Part shown: piece by piece, positions 45,618 through 58,004 of the stretch
How positions within the stretch are numbered: position 1 is the first letter of the stretch
Layout: every line of letters starts with the position of its first letter
NCBI GenBank assembly: GCA_025201765.1
Contig: MU623390.1
Coordinates: forward strand, 62,001 to 126,000
Length of the DNA stretch: 64,000 nt
Source of the DNA: Daldinia sp. FL1419
Taxonomy: Eukaryota; Ascomycota; Sordariomycetes; Xylariales; Hypoxylaceae
Direction of reading: 5' to 3'
Made by a program: the position numbers and the translations under genes
Notes under the pieces: generated by a model
The model's database searches: none
Seen by the model: the letters and a program-made list of their open reading frames with translations, nothing else
Told to the model about the DNA's origin: nothing

Positions 45618-46982
45618 CTAACCAACAACGTGCATCGCATCAGCTTCCATCCCCTCTAATTCTAGGTCGTCATCGTCATCCTCCTCCTCTTCGAGGTCCT
45701 CATCGCCAACATCTTCCTTAAACCCGCTCTCGATTTCCAGCTTCCGTAACCGTCGAAGCATGTCCGACCGCTGGGTGTTTTGCCAACGGATCAGGGCCGC
45801 AGAGGCGTGTACCTTGAAACCGTAGACACGGGGTATGTATCGGTCGGCGCTCTTCGGGGGAACTAATGCCGGGTAAACCTGGAACATGATGTTGTGGAAT
45901 GAAGTGCCAAAGTATGCGCCGTCGATAGCGGCGTGTCGTGAGGACTTGGGGTTGTAGACATCTTCGCATCGAACGCAGTAGAGCTTCACGGGCTTTTGGT
46001 GTGGAATATCGGTTTGGCCCATCGGTAGGAGTGGGTGGGAATGACAGAAGACTCGAGGACATTTACCAAAATCGGCCTTCTTATACTTATCAAGCTGCAA
46101 GAAATTTGTTAAATCACGTAGGAGGTAGTAGGGAGGTGTGAACGTACCATCTTCGCTAGGCCACGCGTAGTAACAATGTAACGAGCATGTATTAAACCAT
46201 ACAGATGACGGGCCGATTTCTCGATAGTCTCCCTCATATCATCATCACAGTCGAGGTCGAATACGTCCGTAATGAGATCGAGGGCATATTGGTAGTATTG
46301 GACTTCCGTGTTGAGTCCGGTCAGGTTGAAGCGGTCAGTGAGATAATCTTCGTCAATCTCGCAAAAATATTCGTTCCCACGCGACGAAATGAACTGACAA
46401 CATATAGTTAGCATATAGACAAGAGTAATAGCCTTTGATGGCCCTGTTTGGAGCTTAACTGTAATCGATGTAGGTAGACTGAGATGGGATATTGCTCTGG
46501 TAACGTGTGCTTAAACTCTTTAGTACTAACAATGGAGCTCGGCCAGCTCATATAATATGAGTATGCAGGGCTGATTGATGGGGCGGGGGGGAAACTGATT
46601 GGCATATAGATATGCGGTGGAAGGCTGCTCATGATCGATACAAGCGAAAATCGCAATGATGAAAGAAAGGTAGGCCGATGATAGTATGATCCACCCGTAG
46701 ACCAGAAAAGACGTCTCCCTCTTTTAAAGGTTTCCCACAGATCAAATATAGGGGAAATTCACCATTACTACCTCGAAACAAAGGGCATCTTGAACAAAGG
46801 CACGAAGCTAGAGTGTCCCTAAAATGGACTGCGCCATGAATAGAACCTTGTATGCCCATGGAATTTGCTCGTACTCGCGCGTTCGCGTTGGGGAATAGTT
46901 GCAAAGAACTATGTACACTTACCCAATCTCGCCAATAGCTAGTATAGTCACTATCGGACTCGGAAGCGAACTCGTCCATCAT
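45618..46982 (-). CDS. ckb1: Casein kinase II regulatory (beta) subunit, 3 exons, 260 aa
   Basis: Exons on minus are 46982-46923, 46393-46148 and 46094-45618. The protein has the CK2-beta signature: DWFISSRGNEYFCEIDEDYL formed exactly across the first junction, the acidic loop, YGLIHARYIVTTRGLAKM, and the zinc ribbon (CPRVFC ... CVRC) that makes the dimer. PKSSRHAAIDGAYFGT follows. The C-terminus is a long acidic tail (EEEEDDDDDLELEGME). It stabilises and targets the CK2 holoenzyme. Intron 1 is 529 nt, far longer than other introns here, while intron 2 is 53 nt. Start is the first ATG of the exon (MMDEFASESDSDYTSYW). The exon frame continues upstream without another Met. Confidence 0.94.
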
Positions 46983-47810
46983 AGCCACGTCTGGGTAGAA
47001 TGCCAGGTATATAGTCGACGCGACGTTACTCTCGATAGGCGAGTCCCTATTACGAAAGACAGGAGGGAGAGGGTGGCTAAGAGTCGAATACGCCGTATAA
47101 ATGGTGATGTTCTTATCCCGCGTCGTATGAGAATAAGGGAATACGGAATATGGAGATGGAGGGGTTCAGGCGCAAAGTAGAAAGTAGCCAAAATTGATGA
47201 AATGCCGTCAAGGTTCAGTGGGCTGGGCTCAGTGGGCTGGGCTCAGTGGGCTGGTGGGGGGCTAGAAAAAGTCCCAGTGGGACCAGATTTCAGCCTCAAC
47301 AGCCTCACAAGTGTCCGGGGATGTGGATTCTAGTACCTGCCCAAACCTTCCAGGAAGCAACATTATAGTACCCGAAGTACATAGGCATGTGAATGACCAA
47401 TGGATTAAATATGATCCATTAGATAATCAACAGGTTATGCCAAAAATCAACCGTGATCTAAGTACTACCTACAGGTACATACTAAGTTCCAATTGGTTGG
47501 CATGTACCATGTACGTCGGAACAGGGAACTGAAAGTACCTAGTCGAGGGGATTTTGCATTTCTCTCCAAGGTATTTATCCAGACATATCATACCTAGGTA
47601 GGTATGTTTAGACTTTCTTCAGATGGCCCAATCCTACAAAGGCCCAAGTGGTTTAAAGAACAATAGAACTACGTTTAATCAGACCAGTCCGAGCCTGTAT
47701 TCTTATCAGACCCAAGCCTTACAATACAATCCTTTGACCTAGCACCTAACTATGTGATGAATGCAACCCGCTTTTCTCTTGTTCCCTTTTTATACCAAGC
47801 AGCTGTTCTA
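46983..47810. other. Intergenic region between RIC1 3' end and CK2 beta start
   Basis: The promoter of CK2 beta should be near 47000-47200. A 14-bp G-rich tandem repeat lies at 47216-47254, and GTACCTAC/TACCTAGGTAGGTATG motifs occur near 47466 and 47592. No gene is seen. Confidence 0.45.
47216..47254 (+). repeat. 14-bp G-rich tandem repeat, nearly 3 copies
   Basis: The unit CAGTGGGCTGGGCT is repeated head to tail at 47216, 47230 and 47244. It lies about 230 bp upstream of the CK2 beta start codon, in its promoter region. Confidence 0.85.
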
Positions 47811-50800
47811 TCATATTGGACTAGCTGTGCCCAAACTGCTTATATCGCTCGCTGATTGAGCGTCCGAACCCGTCTCCGAGTTTTGTCGCACCATGCGGGA
47901 GTTGCCGTTAGCTTTCCGCGACGGTACCTCAAGCCTGGACATTATGTCGGTATCATCCGATTCTTGCTTGACTCGATCGTTCACTAGTTCCATTGCCTCT
48001 CTTAACGTCTCTCCACTCTCGTCCATCGCCGCTAGGAACCGAGCTAACTCTTTGCAAAGCTCCCAATCCTCTTCCCTGATTGCCCGAGAGAACAGCCGTA
48101 CTGATTGTTCCGATGCTGCACTTAGCTCATCAAATGTGTGTAATATCAGCAAGTAACCTCCTGCCGTTTTTAGTGAGCCACGTTGAAGTGACTCCTCAAA
48201 GAGCTCTTGCGGCGGAGGTAGGTATGCAAAGAGCGTTCTCCACGATCTGACTTCGGTTTTCCTCGTGCATTGAACTACAATATCTAAATATTGCTTGAAT
48301 GAAGATAAGAGAGAAAGTACCCTTGGAAGAATGGCGGCCTCTGGCTTGGGTGCCGAGTCGACCTCTTCGTCGAGAACATGATGCAGTAGGACTTCTAGAC
48401 CGTGTGCAAAATACTCCAGGTTTTGGTATTGTCGAGCCAATTTGAGTGCTGCTGCAGCGTTGTTTGTTACCAAATAAAACCGCAGGATTTCCGGCAGGAA
48501 AAGATGGGTCTAAAGATCGTTAGCCTAGCGAGGAGGAGGAAAAGCGATTTACATACCCTGATGGAGAAACGGAAAAAGGAGAAGCTGATGTCTCTTCGTT
48601 GGACTAGTTCAGGTTCAACTCCCAGTACAATTCCTTTGCCTAATAAGACGGACAAAGGATAGAAGTCGATTGGCATGGAGACGGTGGATGGTAATTCTTT
48701 CGTCGGTTCGATCGAAGTCGATCGTAGAACTTCTTGGACATCGGGCCAGACTTTAAGCTCATGACCCTCAAATACCCACAACGAATTTTTAAGACCATTT
48801 TCCTCGGACTCTGTAGAAGACCGTGTGCCAGTGTCACTTAGCGTGTTACCAGATGACTGATCCTTCATACTAACGTAGAACTCCACGTTATGAGATATGA
48901 CGCGCATATCGTATTTAAGTTGCCCTTCATTGTTCACGGATGGCTGAAGGAGGACAAGTTTCCCATCTACTAGGAACAAGACAGAGGCAAATGTGACGTC
49001 TTGTGAAGGATCCCCGTCAATCATCTGATTCTCGGGTAATATCCAACTGAGGCCCCTTACTCTGGCGGGAGATCGGACAATTCCGTGGAAAGCGATTTGT
49101 CCCACTTGTATGGGTCTAATCGCACCAGAAACGGGTGCAAATACAAAGTGGTAAAGAAGGTTATCGTAGGTGTATACCAGTAGAGAATCTTCCCCAGAAG
49201 GGGTGATTAAGACAATAGGCGCTGGCATTTGCTGAGTGAACATGACGGTTGAACTTTCTAGAGAAGCCTCTCTCGAGTATAACCGAAGCTCATACGATCT
49301 ATTCGCTTCAACAGCTGCTACGAGAATGTGTTGATACCAACACATTCCGCCTCTGACTTGGAATTCATTTTCCATGGCCTCGTTTGCAAATGTCTTCCAC
49401 CTACCGCTATTAACGCTATAGTGTGCGAGTCCACGCCTGCCCGCAACTGCAACATATCTACCATCGGGAGATACGACGGTACACTTGATCGGCCATTGGT
49501 TAAGAAGATAGTTGGCCGGGATCCTAGCATTGTGCCAAAGGAACGGCTCGGCTGAGATACTGGTGAGGTCTGGTAGATCGTAACCCCGATAGACCATAAC
49601 ACTAGATGAACTCTGTAATACGGTACGGAAGAGGTTAGGAGGAGTATAGCAACCAGTAACTGCACTCCGGGCCATCTCGAGTAGCCAAATCGATTCATTC
49701 TGACGAGCAACTATCAAAATCTCGCAAGCCCCGCCAATCCAACTGGCATCCGCAACACCGCTTAACCATGCTTCCTGATTAGAAGATGTGATAGAGGGAT
49801 TGTTGTGGAAGCTATGACTGGCAGTCTTTCCAAACACACTCCACGTCGCCCACCCATCTTCATAGCCGGCGAAAAGGCAATATCCGTCTGGGGAATAACT
49901 TAGGGTTTTTAGAGGACCTGCAGATTCGGACGAGACTGGGATTCGGTGGACATGCGACGGAGGGATATTGCCTGCATAATCTCTGGCAGAGTATACACGT
50001 ATGCTCCCATCAACGCACCCGACGGCAATTAGTGAAAATCTAGCATTGACGACTGCTTTGATGGCGTGGTCCCCGCCTTTAAGTGGCGAGTGGAAGCAAT
50101 ATCCTTTGAAGAGTTTTTTCGGGTCGAATCCGGGGTTGTCTTTGGCCTTGCTAGCTGAAATTCGCTGAACAGCATAGGCTTTTCCGTCACTTGTAACCCA
50201 AGTAGAGAGATTCATGGGCCGGTCGTGGGTCATTTCTTTGATCGATACCTTCTTCTCTAACCAACCCATACGGCTTACAAGCTCGGTGCTCGTTTGGCTA
50301 CCGCTGCTATCGGGGGTCCACTTGATGCATTGGACGGCCGCTGGCTTCTTGGTAGCAACGACCAACTCCTCGTCAAGGGCAATAGCATGTTCAATGCCGG
50401 CGTCCACTTTGATCACCCTACGAAAGCGGAGGCTTATATCGCGAACCCCGGGCCCTTCACCTGGTCCTAAAAGGATCTGGTCAGGCGTATTATTACCGGG
50501 GCCTCCAAAGTGGCTTTGCCGTCGCCTTTGTATATTACTATGGTCCGAAAAATGAGGTTTGTAGACGCGGGATTCGGCATCGGTAGCAAGTGAATACGTA
50601 ATTAAGAAGCCTAAACTTGTTTGGACGACAAAGATAACAGAATCGGGTCTTAATAGGAGAGCGACATTGGTACCATAGGATTTAATGGACGCTTCGGATC
50701 GGACGACAACGGCTTGAATTACGGTAGGCTAGGAGTAGACGTTACTATGGTCAGCACGTAAGGTGTGATGAAACGCTATATAGGAGACGAACTTTAGTCT

Positions 50801-51209
50801 GCCATATTGTCATAGTAGTAGCTGTGATGACGGCAAATAGATGACCAGTCCTAGACACTTTTAAAGCAATGATTGGATCTCCAGCCGGAATAGAGCTTCC
50901 TGTCCCGGTAATATATTGTTGGGGGGTAAACCCGCTGCCATCGTGGTATATATCATGTTCCACCGAGTTTATAGCTGGAGTAATTGGTGTTCTAAGACCG
51001 GGAGTAAGAGGTGGCAGGTAAGTGGTGTCTGGTATAGCCCTATCTTTTTCTTCGAAGAGAACGGGAGGGGGTGGTTCGGTACTAGACAAGGAATCGCTAT
51101 CGGCGGTGATAGAGGAGATGCCATCGCTGGATACGACGAAGCTCGTCTTAGTAGAAACTCGGCTGGTGGTTGTCGCATAGATTCTAGGAGTTCCAATGGG
51201 CCAGTACAT
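47811..51209 (-). CDS. RIC1: Ric1, subunit of the Ric1-Rgp1 GEF for Ypt6/Rab6, 3 exons, 1095 aa
   Basis: Exons on minus are 51209-50793, 50728-48557 and 48509-47811, all GT-AG and phase 0. The N-terminal 700 residues form WD40-like beta-propellers: the start MYWPIGTPRIYATT is typical of the family, and propeller blades include LKVSRTGHLFAVITATTMTI, ARFSLIAVGCVDGSIRVYSA and VVSPDGRYVAVAGRRGLAHY. The last 230 residues are the helical RIC1 domain, which starts around THLFLPEILRFYLVTNNAAA and includes LARQYQNLEYFAHGLEVLLH. The extreme C-terminus is Ser-rich. Length matches yeast Ric1 (1056). With Rgp1 it activates Ypt6/Rab6 at the Golgi for endosome-to-Golgi retrieval. It diverges from TEX1 across 649 bp. 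Confidence 0.95.
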
Positions 51210-51858
51210 GGCTAATATAGGCCCCTAGAACCTTCATCCGCGTGCGCCAAATATAGACAAGTCATAGACAAGTAGTAATGAAAATAAGAACGGCCAATTA
51301 TGCCGTTATCTAAAAACTGCGTCAGTTGGCAACATCTCGAGATGTAATGACGGATGAGCTTCTGGGGATTCTGGGGAAGGTTGGTTCGGGTTGATACATA
51401 CAAAAGTACAGATGCATCTAAAAAGGTCAAATAAAGTGGTAGGCGCAGGTACAACGGATTTGGACATCGCGATAGAGGACTATATTTCTTATGGAAATAT
51501 ATAGGCGGATCCCATGGAAAGTGCAGGCAAGCATCAAAGAATCCACCTTAAAGAAGTACCTTTGTACCTTAGTTTCATTCCTACATCTTTAAGCTTCAAG
51601 CGACCTTACCATGTGTACATGTATTCAATGGAAGCTTTCCAAAATTTAACAATGAATTCATTATTTCACATTGTTCATACAACTTTTAACTAGAATCATA
51701 CTCCTACGATTCTAGTATATATTAGGCTCCCGCTGAATTATATTGCAACACAAATAATTGCGACCCAGGGATCTTTTCCACCGCTTTACCAGACATAACC
51801 TAACTCCATAATTGTATCTATTTAACTACGAATAACTCGTGAACTTATTTAGGACGAC
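51210..51858. promoter_or_regulatory. Divergent promoter region shared by RIC1 and TEX1
   Basis: Only 649 bp separate the two start codons, so both promoters must lie here. No TATA box is clear on either side, and several AT-rich stretches occur (51640-51725). Confidence 0.5.
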
Positions 51859-53276
51859 ATGGCTCGTATAGCACCACGAACATCGGTGGCGCCCGAAAAA
51901 TTTAAGAACCTACTTCCTCAGTTGAAGCCCACTATTTACCACGACCCGGCCGTGAACAAGACCCCGAATAAGTAAGCTATCTTTCCCATCATTTAATACC
52001 CATAATATTTATCACATGGACTCATACTTCCTGGGGGAGGGTGGTGCGACTCCTAGACCCTAGTTTATAACGTAGCACTTGACTGATCATTTCTGATACC
52101 TAGCATTCGTACAATTGCCTGGAGCCCTCTGGGCACATATATTGCAACTGGTTGTTTAGATAAAACCTTACGCGTCTGTACGTATTTCGTTCCTATCTCG
52201 TTGTTCGGCGACCTGAGGTGCTCCCTTAGTATGATCTAATTGGGGTTTACAAATACACTAATATATGATACTAATTCTTCGTTGATGGCGTAAAGGGAAT
52301 GCGGACAAACCCAATGTTCGCCAATCGACCGAGTTGAAAGGTCACACAGCATCGATCGAAAAGGTCGCCTTTAATCCCGCCAAGGAGCTCGAGCTGTGTA
52401 GTGTGAGTAGTGACGGAGTGGTGAGGTTCTGGGATGTCAAATCTAAGCAGGTCTTGAACGAAGTTAAAGGCTTAGGCGAGACGTTCACCTTAGCATGGGC
52501 CCCTCGCGGCGAATGTGTTATTGTTGGAAATAAGGCAAGTATCCTCGTGGAGTCTACTTTCCAAGTGCTAACCTCCGCTTTAGGAAGATATGCTTTTCGT
52601 TATTTCACCAACACAAAGCACACCAATATCATCACACCAGCAGACCGTACAGACGAATGACATCGCCTTCTGCTGGAGTGGCGAAAGAATATATGCTACT
52701 ACCGGAGATGGGAAGATCAGGATCCTCACGTTCCCCGAATTTGAACCCGTCTATCGATTTGATTATAAAGAAGGACCTGATGCCGAGTTCAAGTTGACTG
52801 GACATACTTCGTCTTGCATATCAGTCGAATTGCATCCATCAAGCCGATACCTGGTCACGGGCGGAACCGACTCACTGATCGCGTTTTGGGAAACGGCGGA
52901 ATGGAATTGTACCAGAACTGCAACCAGAATGATCGGCCCAGTTCGTACTCTCAGTACGTGAATTAACGTCATATGTTACGTTTCATGCGCGCTGACTTCT
53001 TAACTTAGGTTTCTCTTGGGACGGTCTCTATATAACAGGCGGAAGTGAAGAGGGTGAGTATCACTGAGCCATTTTCTTGCTGACCTAGCTAAATTTGTTG
53101 TCATACTTGCAGGATCCGGATTAGATATCTTCAACGCCGAAACGGGAGAGTTTCTCTACTCATACAAGACCACGACGGCATCTCCCGTCGTTGCCTGGGC
53201 CCCTAATAGGTATGCTCTTGCATACATTGACTCGGGAAGTCTACGAGTAATTGGGGCGAGTACCGGAGGGAAATAG
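51859..53276 (+). CDS. TEX1: THO complex WD40 subunit Tex1/THOC3, 6 exons, 334 aa
   Basis: Exons are 51859-51971, 52104-52177, 52296-52534, 52584-52953, 53009-53053 and 53113-53276. Intron 3 uses a GC-AG pair (GCAAGT ... TTTAG); the others are GT-AG, and all keep frame. The protein is a WD40 propeller: IRTIAWSPLGTYIATG, KGHTASIEKVAFNPAKELEL, VSSDGVVRFWDVKS, GERIYATTGDGKIRILTF, GHTSSCISVELHPSSRYLV and SPVVAWAPNRYALAYIDSGS are successive blades. This is the THOC3/Tex1 pattern and length. In the nucleus it joins THO/TREX, coupling transcription to mRNP packaging and export. Six exons in 1.4 kb make it the most intron-dense gene here. Confidence 0.93.
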
Positions 53277-54995
53277 GGAATTTAAGGCGCAGTTTAATTC
53301 GCAATTGGGTCTGAAAACGCGAAAACAAGAAAACCTAGCGATGATGGCCTTAGAAACGACGAGGACTAGAGATCGAGCCAAGACATTCAATTAGGTCCAC
53401 GCAGGCAATGATGCCGGAACAATGATGCCGGAAAGATGTTTGCCACATTGAGGTGCGCATTGATTTGGGGGTCGCAATCAAAGAGCAGACTGAGCAGTCT
53501 CTAACTACCAAGTGGGTTAAACTAGTTTAGGTAGATAGGGGGGTGCAGCGTACGGAAAACTCAGCACGAACCCATGCTGCTTATTTTATCATTATAGGTG
53601 GATGTTGGTTTGACAGAGTTGGGGTGCGGCGCATGATACGAAATATGAGAGGCCATCTCGCGAGATAAAACAATGGCACTTCAACGAGAAGCCTGCTCGA
53701 GCAGTATTACTTTTCCCCGAGCTCCAATAACAGGAGTATTTAGACGGTGAATCCGCATTATAACGCTTCAAGTCGTTCACCATATTAATATAGTATTCTT
53801 TAGAGGATACTTATATCTCGTATCGTTGTACTTGTGGCCGTATGTATGTAATAACGCGCCTAGGAATATGAGACGCCGTCCTACATATAATAATTCTCCG
53901 TTATCTCCTTAAATGCGAGAGGCTTCGGACAACTGGGATATATTCTGACAACTTCTAGAAAATTAATAGCCAAGTAGAATTAATTACAGCTTACATACGT
54001 TTAAGTAGTGCTCAGCCGTTGTGGTACCGGTGCTAAATTGGGTTTTGTAAGTCCTATGTGTCTTATGGTGTCTTATGTGGGTTAATCAACTCAATAGGTC
54101 TAGAGCCCACTTCCGCTTTGTACCTTCCCACCGCCCACTGCTCAGCCCTACTTGCGTTACTTGGTATAAGGTACCTACCTACATAAGCTAAAGACAACTT
54201 GGAAGTTTTTCTTACATTATTAATAATTCATCGTTGGTTCAAGGTTTCTCTTTATCATTGGTAGGACATAGCGACCGGGATTCAATCCCATACATAGTTA
54301 TACCTTTCGAATTTTGCACAAGTATGCGTAACTAGCATTAGTTACCTAAAAAGTAGGAGACAGTCATTATTTCTGTTGCCTATGCTCACACCTATGCCCA
54401 CACCCGTTGCGTATATACTATTTTCTTACACGACGGCGCGTGGCTATTGTTAGGTAATCCCATCCTGGAAAATTGCGTTGGCTCTTTCAGCCCTACATGT
54501 TCTTCAACAATCCCATTGCAATTCCACCTAAGGTTAGGTAGTTATACATACAGGAAAGAGAGATTCTATTAAGATCATTCTCCACATTACTAGACCTGGG
54601 ATCCCCCCTCCTGAAGACCCTCTTCACAGCTTTCATACATTTTCCCCGTCTACTCGCCAAATGCTTATCAATTCGATTTTCGGACGTAAGATTTGAAAAT
54701 TATACCGCTCGGCCTCAACGACACGCATTGCAGCATCGAGACCGAGTGTCGGAAAGGAGGAAGGTATTTTAAAGGAGAAAATACCAGGTTATAGAACTGT
54801 TAGGGTCGAATTATCTCCGTCGCCGATATCTCGTTATACTCTAGTGTTCGAACCGGCGCGCGTACTCGACATATAATAGTGACCTGACCCCGAGGCGCAT
54901 CCCGAAATACACGCGGCTCTCCCGTTCGGGGTCTTCTCCCGGCGCACTGCGGAATTGTGGTCGCTTTTCCGTACCGTCTAATCGTGTCTTAGATT
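53277..54995. other. Intergenic region of 1.7 kb
   Basis: It holds the TEX1 3' end and the upstream region of the Zn2Cys6 gene. AAGGTACCTACCTACATAAG lies at 54168-54187. The short frame 53783-53592 (-) has no coding support. Immediately before 54996 the sequence is GC-richer and CG-containing (54840-54960), possibly the core promoter and leader. Confidence 0.45.
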
Positions 54996-57900
54996 ATGTC
55001 GACTTCGACCGGCGAGGCCTCTGGCGTCGCAGCCAATGACGCCGGGTCTCAGGGTACCGAGAATAGTCCTACCGCCGACACGAGCCCGCCTGCTCAAACT
55101 CAAAACAACGGCAATGTTCCTAGGCCAAAGCGATTGGCGTGCATGATATGTCGGAAACGCAAACTTAGATGCGACGGTACGAAACCAAGTTGCAGCACAT
55201 GTTCGAGGTTGGGACACGCTTGCGCTTACGATGAAGTGAGACGAAAGAGCGGTCCTAAACGGGGATATGTAAAGGCTCTAGAAGAGCGATTGAGTAAGTG
55301 TCAATTCAACAAGACACAAACTAGACCATGCGAACAAGAACTAAGGGGTCTTGCTCTTATTTAGAACAAGTCGAGACACTCCTAAATAAAACAACCCAAG
55401 AGCCGTCTTTTAACGTCGGTGCTGATGCGAATAAGGCGCCAAACGTTACCTTCGAGCAACCGAATCGCAGCCAACGAACCTCTGCGGTACCCAACTTTAA
55501 CGTTCCAACTCCTCAAATAAACGTCTCAAGAGACCGTGATATCGACCAATGGAATTTCAATGCAGAGTCACCACAAGCGGCAGCCGGCCTAGATGAATTC
55601 AATTTTGGTGGTAACATGAACATGGCCGGTATGGACAGCAGTTTTACGTGGGAGATGATCGGTCTCGGGCTGGAGGAACCTCTTCCACCGCAGGCGACGA
55701 TTGATGAATTGTTAGAGCCCCCTTGCCGAGTATACACACGATCCCGACTGACAGAAGCTCTTAGGCATCAAATATACTTCGATAAGATTCATCCGTCGTT
55801 ACCCATGATTCATAAATACCGGTACCTAGCTGCAATGAATTTGTATGGCATACCCGTTGCATTTCTATTATGTGCCTATCCTTCATTTTCCATCCCGTAA
55901 TCCGTGTTAGCCTATACTTATTCGCTGCTTAGGGCTCCGAGTCAGCGACCTCCCGTTGCGTTGCGATATGCGATTTGGACCCAGGCCTGTGCCGTTGCGG
56001 ACAAATATGCGGATTTAAAAGACCTCTTTTACCAACGTGCTCGTAAGTATATTGAGGCAGATTACGTTAAAGGCTACGGTGAGCATATGATTTCAGTAGC
56101 TCATGCTCAAACTCATGTGCTACTTGCCTCGTATGAATTTAAGATGATGTACTTCCCAAGAGCATGGATGAGTACGGGTGCCGCCGTGCGCTTATGCCAG
56201 ATGTAAGTTTCGAAGTGGACTTGAACGATTACATGCTCACGAAATCTAGGATTGGATTACATAGACTTGACGGGACCGGTCTCGATGTGAAGCAATGTCT
56301 CCCCCCTCCTCGCGATTGGACGGAACGTGAAGAAAGGCGACGGACTTTTTGGATGGCCTTTTCTCAGGATCGGTACGCGAGTATCGGTACCGGCTGGCCC
56401 ATGACGATTGATGAGCGAGACATCATGACCAACTTACCATCTTCGGAGGAAGCGTTCGAGATGAGCCGACCGGAACAGACACAATCGCTCGCAGATTCAA
56501 TGTGCCCCGCTGGAGCTGCCAAGCTTTCGTCATTCGGAGGCATCGTATTGATGGCCTGTCTGTTCGGCCGTAACCTCGTCCATCTTCATCGGCCCGATGC
56601 CGATGACCGCGACCACGACCTGAACGGGGAGTTCTGGAAGCGCCATAGAAATATGGACAACATTTTGTTAAACACATCTCTTTGTCTCCCAAATCACTTG
56701 AAGCTTCCCGTCGGGCTTTCTAACCCCAACATCGTATTTACTAATATGAATATTCACACTTCAACAATCTGTCTTCACCAGGCGGCAATCTTCAAAGCGG
56801 ACAGGAACAAACTCCCTCCGTCTGTCAGTGCGGAAAGTAAAGTTCGATGCATCACAGCAGCGAATGAGATTGCTAGCATTATGAGAATGGTGTCTCACTT
56901 GGATTTATGCGCTGTAAGTATCGCTTAAACGAACATGAATCCAGACGAATTATATATCTAACAGTAACTCAGATGAACCCATTCATATCCTTTTGTCTAT
57001 ACGTTGCTGCGCGGGTGTTTGTCCAATACTTGAAGAGTCGACCAGATGACAGCCAGACTGCAGATTCGCTACGGTTCCTCCTCGCTGCTATGAACGCGTT
57101 GAAGAGGAAGAATCCTTTGACCGAATCATTTTTGGTACAGCTAGATGTCGACTTGGAAGCATTGGGAACGCGGATACCTAAACTCAAGTCTGCTTTCCCA
57201 AGGAGCGCGGATAGCGTAAGTTTTGTTCTAACTCATTCCTAAATGTCTCCAACTGACGATTTCAAGCCTGGTTCTGGAGTCAAGCTCCCAAAAATGCCTT
57301 ACCGAAAGGATGGTGGAGATGCCACTTGCGCGACGGACCACGAATCGGGAGGTGGTGGCCTTCTTGCTTACCGCCACGCAAATATAGGAAGTGATAACCC
57401 ACCAAGTGCTTCTAATAATCACCAAACCGAAAACCAGCATTCGATAAATAGTAGACAACTAGTAGACGAGTTCGCGAACCAAAATTGGCTTACGGGCAAT
57501 CAAAATCCAGCTACTCGTGATCAGAGTGCAAGTAATAACAATTGCAATCACGCAACAATTCCACCCATAATGTTCCCAGGGTTCGTGGAAGGAGTCGCGA
57601 GCGATTCAAACGATATATCGGCATCCTCGAACACAGATGGGTCGTCGAACAGGCCAACACCAAACTCGAGTAGCGCCTCGGACAACCGCCAGGGTGCGAC
57701 AGGACGTGGTCAGATGGGGAACTCAACCGGGCGGGCATCTTTCGACGCTAGTCCTATCGGATCTCACCAAAGTTTAGGGCCGCAAGCCGATATGAACGCA
57801 ACCACAGCTGCTTTCTTTCAGATGGGGGGTGGTGGTACAGGCATGACTCCGGACCAAACTTTTGGCACGGGGGAAAATTCGGGCCACGGTTTCACACTTC

Positions 57901-58004
57901 CAGATAATTGGGCTGAGCAAAATGATATGACGCCAGTAGCCGAGGGGGTTCTTCAGCACCTGTTGGATGTGCGGATGGATCTAGGATGGGAACCAAATAC
58001 GTAA
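54996..58004 (+). CDS. Zn2Cys6 fungal transcription factor, 6 exons, 896 aa
   Basis: Exons are 54996-55293, 55365-55842, 55933-56202, 56250-56913, 56973-57215 and 57267-58004, all GT-AG and in frame. The zinc cluster has the exact C-x2-C-x6-C-x6-C-x2-C-x6-C spacing (C49, C52, C59, C66, C69, C76) with basic KRKLR between Cys 2 and 3. A linker and short dimerisation coiled coil follow (GYVKALEERLKQVETLLN). The fungal-specific middle homology domain spans about 240-600: IYFDKIHPSLPMIHKYRYLA, DLKDLFYQRARKYIEADYVK, and MIGLHRLDG formed across a splice junction. The last 250 residues are Asn/Ser/Gly-rich, likely the activation region. It should bind CGG half-sites as a nuclear regulator; the regulated pathway cannot be told, and no target cluster adjoins it. 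Confidence 0.93.

Noticed and set aside
48600..48640. tRNA box B-like GGTTCAACTCC
   Set aside because: It lies inside the RIC1 coding exon and no box A or cloverleaf can be drawn around it.
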